NCBI RefSeq assembly: GCF_030463565.1
Contig: NC_134645.1
Location: forward strand, 1,433,501-1,497,500
Reading direction: 5' to 3'
DNA from: Pelecanus crispus
Lineage: Eukaryota; Chordata; Aves; Pelecaniformes; Pelecanidae
DNA length: 64,000 nucleotides
Shown here: in pieces, positions 1 through 12,500 of the stretch
How positions within the stretch are numbered: the first letter of the stretch is position 1
How the letters are laid out: every line of letters begins with the position of its first letter
The notes under the pieces: model-generated
What the model saw: only the letters and a program-made list of their open reading frames with translations
Databases searched by the model: none
What the model was told of the DNA's origin: nothing
Made by a program: the position numbers and the translations under genes

Positions 1-527
1 TCTGTTCGTACTTATTTGATCTTAAGTTGGATAAAAATCTGAAAGAAGCAAAATAATTTTCAAAGAGAATAACTATGTACGTTACACATGGCAGAGCTTG
101 TCTGGAAGTAGAACATTTTTTCCAGTATTAGCACATGCAGAACTGGACATTTGCTGCCACTAAGAGTTTTAAACATCCCAAGGCCAACCATCTCCATCAG
201 GACTGTCTGGCTTCGGTCAAGAAAAAGCTAACTATAAAAAGAATTCAGAAGGAATGAACTTTGCTCAACCTGCAAATGGAGATAGGCAAGGCAGGCACAG
301 AGCCAAAACAAAAGCCAATGGAGTGGCTTTCTGGAAGGTCAAGGCTCAGTAAGTTCTCTTCTATGGAAAGCATTAAATAAGTAAATAATTATGACAGCCA
401 ATATTTGACAGATCATTAACTTAGCAATATACTCGGAAGTATATACTTCTGACAAACAAAAATATTTGTTTAAATATTTATGCAGCCATGTTTTAAGGAG
501 AGTTCTACGCACAGTTCTAAAACCTAC
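1..527 (-). other. ZC3H6 intron 9 (partial)
   Basis: AT-rich sequence after the exon 9 donor. No coding exon or recognisable repeat was seen. Confidence 0.7.
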
Positions 528-3500
528 TTTTTTCCAATTTTGTGTGCTAAATCCACGGTAGGCTTCACAACTATTTCAAAGAGAGACGGGATTTTCTTGT
601 ATTCTCCTGAAGGATCTTGATAATTTTCTATATCAGACTCGGAAAACGGATATTGCTCTGGCGGGGTTGGCAGAAGCCCAACACCTGGTGGTGGCTTAGG
701 GAGAGGAACAATGCCACGCTTTCTGAGTTCCTCCAGTTCTTTCTCATCTTCGTTTTGTGGTTCCTCCTCAGTATTCAAAACCTAGAACAAAGCAACGTAA
801 CAAACACTTAATTTCGCAGTACACGCAATTCAATTTAGTCTTGCACTTTCCGCTTACATATAATCACCTGCTAAAATACTACTATATATTGACATCAAAC
901 TCAGATGAATTATAACTCTGTATTACTTGTTCTGCAGGACACAGATTCACAGCCAGGAAGCAAACTATTTCTGTAATCAGGAAGGGACAATTTCACACAA
1001 GTCCATTTCCTTCAGACAGTAATTTTAAGTAAGAGAAACTGAAGGACTTATTCTAAGATTCATTAACTTAATTAAATTCAGGCCACTTTTCTGTTAAGGC
1101 CTGTTGTACAGTAACTGCAGAGAGACAAATATCCAAGTTAACACAAAGGTCAAGATTTCATGAATCATTCAGAGGAGGCACCTCATTCCTTTCTCCACCC
1201 CGAGTGCAGAAGTCAGTCAGATGGTATCTAATTTCTAGGCAGCTAAAGGAAAACAACATAAAAGCCACGCTTCTTGTTACAGAGTACATGAAAATTTCCA
1301 CAGAAAAGGATGCAAAAGAAAAGTTCAAGAGCAGAAACTTGAGTTGTGAAAATAAATGAGTGATATAGCTAAAAAATAACTGAATAACTGATGGCAAGGG
1401 GAATTCCTGGTATTGAACCTGGTCACAGACTTACTGTGCTAAAAAGCAACAGGGAAGCTTAACATCGTTACTGTTTAGCATCACATTCCCCGAGAATCCC
1501 ATGGAAATTTCTAGCAACCTCCCCCCTATTCTTTCAAGCAACAAACCTTGCGTTTACAGACCAAGTGCTGCTCACCTTATCCAACAGCTCTTTTGTTTCT
1601 GCAGTCAGGGGAGCATGAGAAAATTTGCACTTATCTCCTTGATAGCATTTCGCTCCTGTGTGGTAGAACTTGCAAGGGAATTCATGTAAGCAATGTATTA
1701 AGGTTTCCTAACAAAGGTCGATTTCTCATTTGCACTGTTTGGCAAGTTTATGAAATTCAGCTGTCAACTATCCTTCAATTCTTCACCAGTACTTAATCTT
1801 TCCAAAGCAATATGTTAAGAATTTTGAAAGCTGATAACCAACTTACCTCCTAGTTCCATTTAACATAACAGTTACATTACTGTGCCTTAATATTCACCAA
1901 GCGCAAGTCCTGCCTGACCAACCTAGTGGCTTTCTATGAAGGAGTAACTGCATCAGTGGACAAGGGAAAAGCAATGGATGTTATCTACTTGGATTTCTGC
2001 AAAGCGTTCGACACAGTCCCCCACAACATCCTTCCCTCTAAATTGGAGAGATATGGGTTTGATGGGTGGACTGTTCGATGGATAAGGAATTGGCTGGATG
2101 GTCACATCCAGAGGGTCGTGGTCAATGGCTCGATGTCCACATGGAGACCGGTGACAAGTGGGGTCCCTCAGGGGTCCATACTGGGACCGGTGCTATTTAA
2201 CATAGAATCATAGAATCATAGAATAGAATCATAGAATCATCTAGGTTGGAAAAGACCTTTAAGATCATCCAGTCCAACCATTAACCTACACTACCAAGCC
2301 CACTCTAGACTAATCAAGGGTAGACCAGACTAAACCATATCCTGAAGTGCCACATCTACCCGTTTTTTAAACGCCTCCAGGGATGGTGACTCCACCACCT
2401 CTCTGGGCAGCCTGTTCCAATGCCTGACCACCCTTTCCGTAAAGAAATTTCTCCTAATTTCCAGTCTAAACCTCCCCTGGCGCAGCTTAAGCCCATTTCC
2501 TCTTGTCCTATCGCTAGCTACTTGGGAGAAGAGACCAACACCCACCTCACTACAACCTCCTTTCAGGTAGTTGTAGAGAGCGATAAGGTCTCCCCTCAGC
2601 CTCCTCTTTTCCAGGCTAAACAACCCCAGTTCCCTCAGCTGCTCCTCATAAGACTTGTTCTCCAGACCCTTCACCAGCTTCGTTGCCCGCCTCTGAACAC
2701 GCTCCAGCACCTCAATGTCTTTCTTGTAGTGAGGGGCCCAAAACTGGACACAGTATTCCAGGTGCGGCCTCACCAGTGCCGAGTACAGGGGGACAATCAC
2801 CTCCCTGCTCCTGCTGGCCACAGCATTCCTGATACAAGCCAGGATGCTGTTGGCCTTCTTGGCCACCTGGGCACACTGCTGGCTCATGTTCAGCCGGCTA
2901 TCTACTAACACCCCCAGGTCCTTTTCGGCCAGGCAGCTTTCCAGCCACTCCTCCCCAAGCAACATCTTCATTAATGACATAGACAGTGGGATCGAGTGCA
3001 CCCTCAGCAAGTTTGCAGATGACACCAAGCTGAGCGGTGCCGTTGACACATCAGGAGGACGAGACGTCATCCAGAGGGACCTGGACAAGCTGGAGAGGTG
3101 GGCCTCTGTGAACCTGATGAGGTTCAACAAGGCCAAGTGCAAGGTCCTGCACCTGGGACGGGGCAACCCCCAGTATCAGTACAGGTTGGGGGATGAAGAG
3201 ATTGAGAGCAGCCCTGTGGAGAAGGACTTGGGGGTACTGGTGGATGAAAAGCTGGACAGGAGCCGGCAATGTGCGCTGGCAGCCCAGAAAGCCAACCGTA
3301 TCCTGGGCTGCATCAAAAGCAGCGTGGCCAGCAGGTCGAGGGAGGTGATTCTGCCCCTCTACTCTGCTCTGCTGAGACCCCACCTGGAGCACTGCGTCCA
3401 GCTCTGGGGCCCTCAGCACAAGAAGGACATGGACCTGCTGGAGCGGGTCCAGAGGAGGGCCACCAAAACGATCCGAGGGCTGGAGCACCTCTCCTACAAG

Positions 3501-6500
3501 GACAGGCTGAGAGAGTTGAGATTGTTCAGCCTGGAGAAGAGAAGGCTGCAAGGAGACCTTATTGCGACCTTCCAGTACTTAAAGAGGGCCTACAGGAAAG
3601 ATGGGGAGAATCTTTTTAGCAAGGCCTGTTGTGACAGGACAAGGAATAATGGATTTAAACTAAAGAAGAATAGATTTAGACTAGACATTAGAAAGAAATT
3701 TTTTACAGTGAGGGTGGTGAAGCACTGGCACAGGTTGTCCAGAGAGGTGGTGGAGGCCCCATCCCTGGCAACATTCAAGGTCAGGTTGGACGGGGCTCTG
3801 AGCAACCTGATCTGGTTAAAGCTGTCCCTGCTCACTGCAGGGGTTGGGCTGGATGATCCCTAAAGGTCCCTTCCAACCCAAAGCATTCTATGATTCTATG
3901 AATATTATTTTTGACTCAATTCTAAAATTGTGATTGAAAAGATGAAGGTCTCGATTCCAGAATAAAACACAAGTCCTTTACAACAAACGAGAACAGATCA
4001 GGGTTTTAAAAGCATGTGGACAAATGTGTCCAACTTCAAGGGGTTTTATCTTTTAAAACATTAAAAATCCTTAAAACTGAAAACAAACCAGTAATTTTAT
4101 ACATATTTTCTCCTCCTAAGTATTTGAGCAGAAAAATAATCATCTTGTAGTAAATCTACAGTGTCTTTGGTATAGTTTCTTAAGAAAAGAAATAGCTACC
4201 CTTAAAAATCACTTACATCAATTAAAAGTAAATATAAACTTTCAGTTTAATTCAAGTATTTTTTTTAAAAGGATATTGTGCAAATAAATGCAGTTCTCTC
4301 CTTTGGTGCAGTAACCCTGTATGTAAAACTTGCAGATTTCCTTTTTCTTTTCAATCTCTGCATCATGATCAAATTTACACTGCTCTCCCTATAAATAAAA
4401 AAAAACAAGAAAAAGCATTATCAATCTGAAATGCTGAGAAATTCCATTTCATAGTTAAAAAAAAAACCCCATCCTCCTTAGCTGAATTTAACTTTTTTAT
4501 CTTTACTAACACAGAATAGCATTATACGCATGTCCCTAAAAACTGTGAATAAGGAGGGCCTGGACATAAGAGAAACAATTTCTGAATCAGGATTCAAGCG
4601 GGAATATATGCAGTGGTCACAAAAAACAAGCTGGCCTTACAGTACCAGTTCTCTCCTCTGTCTCCACCTAGCAATTTGCATTAAAAAGGCATTTAAACAA
4701 ATACTTTACTGAAATCCTTTTCCATATAAACAATTGTGCACTTGATCAGAAAACCTGATTCTGTTTTAAGGGTGTGTGGGAGAACTTAAAGTCCAGCAAG
4801 CAAAGTATTAAGACTCTTCCACGTAGGAAAGAGAATTCAAATAATACCAAGTTTATATCAACCATATGTTATAACATTAGGATTACTTCGCTGTAGAGGT
4901 TTTTTGCACATTTTTTTATATTTATTTTCATGAAAAATACACTGAGTGCTCTTTCAGCCACTTGTTTTAAAACTGAAGGTGGCAGCAAATAGTCATCTTG
5001 CTGAGCACAGCATACTGAAATATATAGAGGCACCAACAAATGCATTGTTTTCAATTCCCCCCTGATTTGGGAAAAAAGCATATTAATTTTCACCTTTACT
5101 TTGACCATTTGAAAAAGAAACAGATAGCGTTCTATCTCTAAATACACAGAGGAACCAAATATAAATGACGCACTCACTTATTCGAGAAGCATGCAGTTTT
5201 TCTTAAGTGTGTTTTGTAACTGCCTGAACTAGTCTCACATCAGAGGATTCAACTCCACAGCAGCATAAGCTTCAAAATGAAGCAATACCAGGGTTTTTTT
5301 TTATGGAAAAAGAGACTGTCTTGCTAGGGCTTTTGCTTGACAGCTGACTGCTCTGAATAGTATTCTCTTCTTTCTGCTGCCTTCCACTTGCTGGCTGAAG
5401 GAAGATGATTCTTTGGTAGGGGAACTATTACTACAACCCCACTTTTTACTTTAGAGAAAGAAATAATTTCACATAATTAAGCAATTCCTTCAACGTTTCA
5501 AAATTAGCAGTAGCACATAAAAGAAATAATCTAACGCATTCAGAAATCATTGCCTATTTACAGATTCCGTACTTGTAAGATTTGTATATTTACATATGAT
5601 ACCTTGTCAATAAGTTTACTATACTTTCACAGATGTTTTTACTGTACATACTAATAAGTAAACACAACCCTTTTTAACAGAATTTGTTATAATTCAAAAG
5701 GTGTAACAGAAGGGGATATTTTTCCACAAGTGCTTCTGTTGGCATTTATCTATAAATATGCAAAACATTAGAAATCAAAACACTGAGTTTCAACATACAA
5801 CTTCCCTTCGCATCAGCTGAAGTAAAAAAGCACAGAGCATGCTGCCCCCTCCCTCACACCAAAGACGATGACCGACAGACACAGTGCACAATTACCTTAA
5901 TACATCTCCCTTCAAGGAAATATTTACAAATCTGTTTGCCTTTGTGTTCCACTGTGTGCTGATTTATGAACTCCTGACTCATATTAACCCATTTCTTCAC
6001 TGGTTTGCCGTCCTGTAAGAAAAACGAACATCCTACTGATGCTTACTTATTAAGCACGCGGTTGCAAAAATACTAGAGCATACGTGGTGCACTAGTTACC
6101 CCCAAATGTGATTAACCACACCATGATTTAAGTTCTTAAAATTATTATACCCACAGCTGAAAGTAGAGGTAATTAACTACACCATGATTTAAGTTCTTAA
6201 AATTATTATACCCACAGCTGAAAGTAGAGGTAAACACACATACTTCTTCTCAGCTGCTTTAATACAGTCTTTTTTTTATCAACGCAACCAAATCGGAAAC
6301 TTTTTACAACAAAACAGACACAAATAACTTCACTGAATGGGCAGACTATGTCACACGTCTTCGTCTGACAGGGCTGGAAAACAAGGCTGACGCCAGGGCA
6401 CCCACTAAGTCAGTGCCAGCCGCCCCTGATTAAGGGCACCTCTGCAGATGGCCGGGAGTTGAGCAATCATCCAGGCTTCCAGACCACCATCTTAGCCACA

Positions 6501-9500
6501 AGGCTACGCTTTGCCAATCCTTCCCCTCTACGTGCTTCTCACGCGATTGTCATCTCCAGATCATCTATCTTCTTTTCTCTCCCATTAGAAGAAAAATAAC
6601 CTGTTTGCTAATACCATCAGGCAAAGCAGAGAGGAAGCACAATTCAATCATGACCCAACACGTAAGAATTATTGTGTAGCCGGTGAGGCAAGTAATTGCT
6701 CCCTCTTATGATTTGATTCCCATGTGGCATCTGCACTTGAGATAAACTAAAGAAACCGCCGTAAACTCATCTAACTAGAGTGTCTGGGAGAGGTGTTGAG
6801 GGGGCCTGGCAGAGCTAGTGAAGTCATGGAAGTAGATGGCATTTAAGGAACTGCTGGCTACAACACCGCAACAGAGGGCAGAAACAAATGTCGTCTTTGC
6901 AGCGCTCGGTGGCTGCCTGCTGATCTGACAACAGAGGGGATGAACGGGCTTTTCCAATTTCCGATGTTCACAAAAATGAGCAGGGATCTGACTGCTGAGT
7001 GGGAACTTCTGAAAAGGAATGGATGTGGCTCTCCACAGTCATCACACTGCACCATGAGCACACACGAGCATCCGGCACATCAAGCGTCCGGTCTCATTTT
7101 GCTCAGCAGATTAAGCAGTGTCACAAAACATTAACACCAAGAATGATTTGCGGATTTTGTTGACGTTGAGAAGCAGAAATTGTCGAGCTAGAAACGCCAC
7201 TCCTGGATCAGTCAAGAGCCATTTTCTACTCTGAACATGTGAAATCCAGAGAAATCTCAGCTGCTTCAGACAAAGCAGCTTTGAATCTAATACATGATCC
7301 GCTTCAAGGTTAATGCAAATATCACATAAACACAATGCTCCGAGCCTCTTCGGGAGCACTGCAAACCAGCAACCATCCCACACCACAAAGCACTTGAAAC
7401 AACGGCCCAAGGAAGGCTGAAACGCTCCCACCGTGTCCCCGAGAATCCCAGGGATGGGGCTGTGCAGCCCAGGAGCCTGGGCGGTTACCCCACCACACCG
7501 CGCAGCTTCTGCGTTGCTGAGTTCGTTATTTTGCTGTAGCCAGGAGCCCAGCTTTTTGTTTTCTGCCTCCCAGCCCTGCTGGGACCTGCCTGCAGCTGCC
7601 TCCTCGCCTCCACCCTTCCCCGCAGCTTGGGAGACAGCGCGGGAGGACAGGGCACGCTCTACAGCAACAGGAAGGAGGAGTCCCATAAATGAGGCATCGT
7701 CCTAACAGATCAAACGGCTGCCCTTTTCCCTACCACATGCAGGGCAGGGAAAGGAACATCTGATCGGGACCACCCAGGAGCCCCAGAGAGTTAGGCCAGC
7801 TGGAGAACACAGGGAAAAATTAACGTGGCTGAATTACACATCACCGCATTAGCGAGAAGCCAGCCGTGTGCGTTCTTGAGTGCAGGAGGGAGGAGAACCA
7901 CAGACGTTTTAGTTGCAGTATACAGACTTAAATGTGATTCGGCTTAAATACTGTTTTTCAGCCATGGATGGATTTGATCCATTCATCATCAATTTTGTAT
8001 TGGTTTTCATTTCAATGAAGACTGGAGTGAGAAATTTACAAATGCCATGCAAATACTGAACACTGTTTTCTCTAAGTTCCCATACAAAAAATTACTGAAT
8101 GAAAACCACGGTCACATGTATTTCCATGTCCACAGTCACAGCTATGGAAAAGAGAAGGAGAGTTCTTCACGATTCAGATGGAAACTGGAAAAAGCTGTCC
8201 CATTTTCTTTGCTGAAAAATCCGAGGTGAACCAGTAGTAGCAAACCATCTTATTTCAGATACAGTTAACATGGAAGTTCAGGCACCATTCAAAACCAAAG
8301 CTCAGAAACCACTTTCCGCTAGTTTTTCATATTTCCAAGAAAAACAAGAAAACTATGTATTAGCTTAAGTTATCAATTACACTTTGTACATCAAGTGTTG
8401 GAAAATTCTAGTAATGTCCTAGATAAGAGAAAAAAATTTAAGATATGTATTTTTAAATACTCTTCTGTTAAAGAAAAGCATCCAGCCATTTGAAGCAACT
8501 ACATCAGGAATTCAGCTTTAATTCCACATACCTCATGAAAACCATCAGATCCTTTATTGCCCCCTCTTCCCCTTCCACGATCTTTACGCTTCAATTTCTT
8601 TTGCATTCCACGCCCTCGACCAACATTGTAATTATTACCTCTTTGAGAAATACCTGAAAAACAGCAACAGCCTCTTTAAGTGAGCTCAGGAAGTAAAGAA
8701 AAATCATTATCTAGTGACATCAAATACAGACAAATCTAACAAACTAAATATCTACCTTTTTGCAGTCTGGATTCCTAAATACTATCTTGAATCACGAGTT
8801 GGCAAGTACAACTGCACCAGCCAATTGTAATTCTGTGCAGCTGCCTGCTCTTTGAAAAGCTCTTCAAATCAATAGCAGACTGACAAACTGAATTATCAGA
8901 TTAATCTTGTTCAAAGCAGCTTCTCACAATTAGAAGTGCAGACATGTTACTTCTAACCAGCCCAAATACTTGAAATATTTCATGCCGCTTGGTCGCTTGC
9001 TGAACACAGAACTAACCAGCACAACTGGCACCCAGGTGTGCGCATAGGTTTCGTTGTCACAACATGCAAGAAACCTGAGATCATAACCTAAGAACCTAAG
9101 TAGTATGACAGAACAGCTCTGAATATAAAACTGTTTAATGGTAACTGTTTGGAAGCCTCAAGACAGTAATTATCCAGCCAGCAGCGTGCCAGGAGGCCTG
9201 GTCTCAACTAAAACCACTGAGACAGAGTATCTGCTTTCTCATCAATTTAAAACCAAAGAAAACCAGTTCGAAAGTTCTGCGGACATCGCACCCGCTTCAG
9301 GTGGCAGCCACTCTGCAACAGCAAGGCTGATTCCAGTGAAAACGCCTTGACTTAATGGTTGGACTGGATGATCTTAAAGGTCTTTTCCAACCTAAACAAT
9401 TCTATGATTCTATGACTTCATCTCAGATGACTTGCAGACAGAGGTTTTGAAGCACTACTGCCAAGCAGCACGTGAAAAGCCATTTTTGTCTTGGCTAAAA

Positions 9501-12500
9501 AAATTCTGCCAATCTTTTGCCAATTTATTTTATTGTGAACCAAACCAGAATACAATAAATCTTCACTGTAGTAAATGAAAGACAGCTTAGTACCTTTGTG
9601 TAGCACACAGTCTCTTCCCGAGAACTACCAAGGTATTCAGACTGTCACACAAAGCCCTGCTCAAATTTTGCCTGGGAGACAAACTTTTAGCCATGATTAA
9701 AGGGAGAAAAATTTGCAAACTGAATCAAGAGTTTCTGAAATCAGAACTTGATCTCACAGACAAAGGGATGAGAACAAGTTAAGCATTTCTAGATGGCAGA
9801 GCAGGCTGTCTCTGTCAATGCCGCACACCGTCTCCACTGCCTAACCTTCCGCACCCCACGGCAATACACGGTGCTACGAGGCAACCGGGGAGTCAGAAGT
9901 CCCTTCGTAATGCAGAGGCCAGCGAATAAAATGCACTCAGTGAGTGCATTAGGATGGTAAGGAAATGATGAGACACCAAATGAAAGGTGCAAACAAGAGC
10001 GCTTGCGTAACTAGGCTTATGCAAGGCAGGCATGAAATAAGGGCAGCAGGACTCTTTCAGGAATACAGTGCTTAAGAAGAATACTTTTTCACCAGCATTT
10101 GTATCGGCCCAGCTTTGAATGCAAGAAAAAAGTTGTGAAAAGAAAAATAAAAGGATACTAGCATACTTGTGGGGCATACTAATAGAAGTATTAAGGCACC
10201 TATCAAAATTTCTAAGTACTTAATTTTTTTTTTGGGTGGGACTAAATTAGATTTTGGAACTGACATATTTACCCCAGTCGAGTCCAATTTCAAACTTTCA
10301 AGAACTATCACCAGAAAGTCACTTTACAGCCCTACCACTTCTTACTCAAGCAGTTCCACAACAAAGATCTTGGCTTTGTAATAGGGTTTTTTTTTTATTT
10401 ACTACGTACACGTTACCCAACACTTGATCTTTTTCTTCAATATATGCATCGGTGCGACCGTATGATACGATTCCTTCACGATGGAACAGCATTATCACTT
10501 GTACTGATGGCAGACTGCAAGCTCATAGGAAAGCCACCGCTGGCAGCTTTCTTCATTCAGCTCTCAAACATCCTGAAATGATGCATGATACAACTGCCGC
10601 CACCGTCCATGACTACAGTTAACAATTCAAATGATCTTACCTTTCTGGATCCCTTTCATCCCCTGTTTTTTCACTGGTTCTTTCGGGAATGGAGGTCCTA
10701 AATCAGTACTGGAGGTCTCTTTAGCTTGCCTGTATTGTTTAAGCTGATCAGCAAAATCTTCATCCTTTTCTTCCTCGTTATAATTACCAAAGTTTTCATC
10801 ACTGTAATGACTATAGTCGTCATAGTCCTTACTTTTTACATTTTTTTTATGTTGCATTTTCTGCGAACTCATGTAATTTCCTGATACGTGTCCATGCTGT
10901 ATGAAAGGGAGTGCACTGTTCAGAAGCAACTCAGTATTTTAAAAAAACACCCCTCTAAACTGCTCTACAAAACCAATTGTTTTCACCCTGTTTTACTGTC
11001 ATGCTGTCTACCAGATTTCCACAAACAAGCATTAATAATAAAACAGCGAAAATCAGTTACTTAGTAAAAATTAGTACTTTTGATTCTGAATGCATCAAAA
11101 CAGGAAACAGGGCTAAAAAGAACAGCATCAGCATCTACACTCCAGAAAACTTTTCAGTGGGGTTGACAAAGCATTTTAACGCATGCAGTTCTAAGTGCCA
11201 CTTAGATGACCTACGATCAAAATAAATTTTTTCCATTCATGATCTCCACATCCTGACGATCTTGGACACAGATGAAACAACCTGTCCTCCCTCTGTCAGT
11301 CAGGATGAAATACTGCTTATTGCTACTCCTAAGCCAGCACTGTCCCTTCTCCCATTTCTGCAGACAGGATCTTCAGTTAATAAATTTGGCTGGCTTGGAG
11401 GTTTCTGGAATGGTTTCAGGCTAAAGGAAAGCCTCCTCTCCTCTGAAGTACCTCATTAAGCCTCTAGCTGCTCTATCACAGCTTTAGAGAACAGCATTCT
11501 ATTTCACCCAGTGGTCCCCGGAGGGCTATCGAGCCGCACAGACTGAGCAAAACCAGGGCAAATTGAACTATCAGAAAGCAGAATCAACTCTACATATTTA
11601 AAGGTGGCTTTTCAAGAGCTGCTCCTTCTTAGTACCGTCTAAAACTAATGCAGGCAGTAATAAAGGTATCTTAATTGTTGCCTGATGGAGGAAAAAATAG
11701 TATCAGGCTTGTTTATGCCACCTACATTCATGCCACGGATAATGCTTTACATTTGGAAATCTACCCAAGATGAGAACTAGATGCGTTTCCTGAAATCTGT
11801 CAGAATGGCCACTGTGATCAAGTCGGCCTTCAAAAACCGCATCATTTACATTTGCATTTTTTAAATTACACCTAAACAAAGACATGAGAAATCAGTTTAA
11901 AAAAAAGTACTACCTGACTGAAGGAAGAATCATAATCTCTGTATGAAGAGCTGCTACTCTTTTTATGTGGTCTTTCTGTACGCTCAATATCAGAGTCATG
12001 GCTGTAGTCTGAACTGTCATCACTGGAAGGGGAGTTATGCTGAAAAAAAGGAAGAAAATAGCACTCTGAAACGTTGTTATAGAATTCCCTAACTGGTCTG
12101 CTGTCTATGAACTTAAAGGAAGCATTAGCCCAATAAATAAAAGAAAGTATTTTAACTCTCACAAACCTCTGCTTCAGGGGGAAGCTAAAGCAAGCACACT
12201 CTTTGATGACCTGCTCTTTTTATCAGAGAAAGAGATCTGATCCAATGAGACTTCCGAACACAAACATTGAGGGCTATGTGGTTTCTCGGGGTTCTATGAG
12301 CTTCCTCCAGGTCTCTCTGAGCCCTGCTTCCTTACGACATAGCAGGGATGCTGCTGGGAGGCTAACAAATCTGGGAGATGGCTAGGAACTTGCATGTGAC
12401 CATAGAAACAATTAGCATCCTGCCATTTGCTGAGGGGAGAAAACTCAGCGTTACTTCATTACAAGTGTTTTTTAGATGCACTGTTTTGCAGAAAATTTAG

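Larger units (their letters stand above)
1686..4276 (-). other. U12-type AT-AC intron of ZC3H6
   Basis: The intron starts ATATCCTTTT, which matches the U12 AT-AC donor consensus. It ends CCTTAATACATTGCTTAC. CCTTAA matches the U12 branch-point core and lies about 12 nt before the terminal AC. No GT or AG near either boundary would keep finger 2 and finger 3 intact and in frame. It is 2.6 kb long and about 2 kb of it is nested CR1 sequence. Confidence 0.88.

Noticed and set aside
1926-3863. Reverse-transcriptase-like coding regions as host genes
   Set aside because: They are CR1 LINE remnants with octamer tails, truncated and interrupted; the same peptides recur at many sites in the window.
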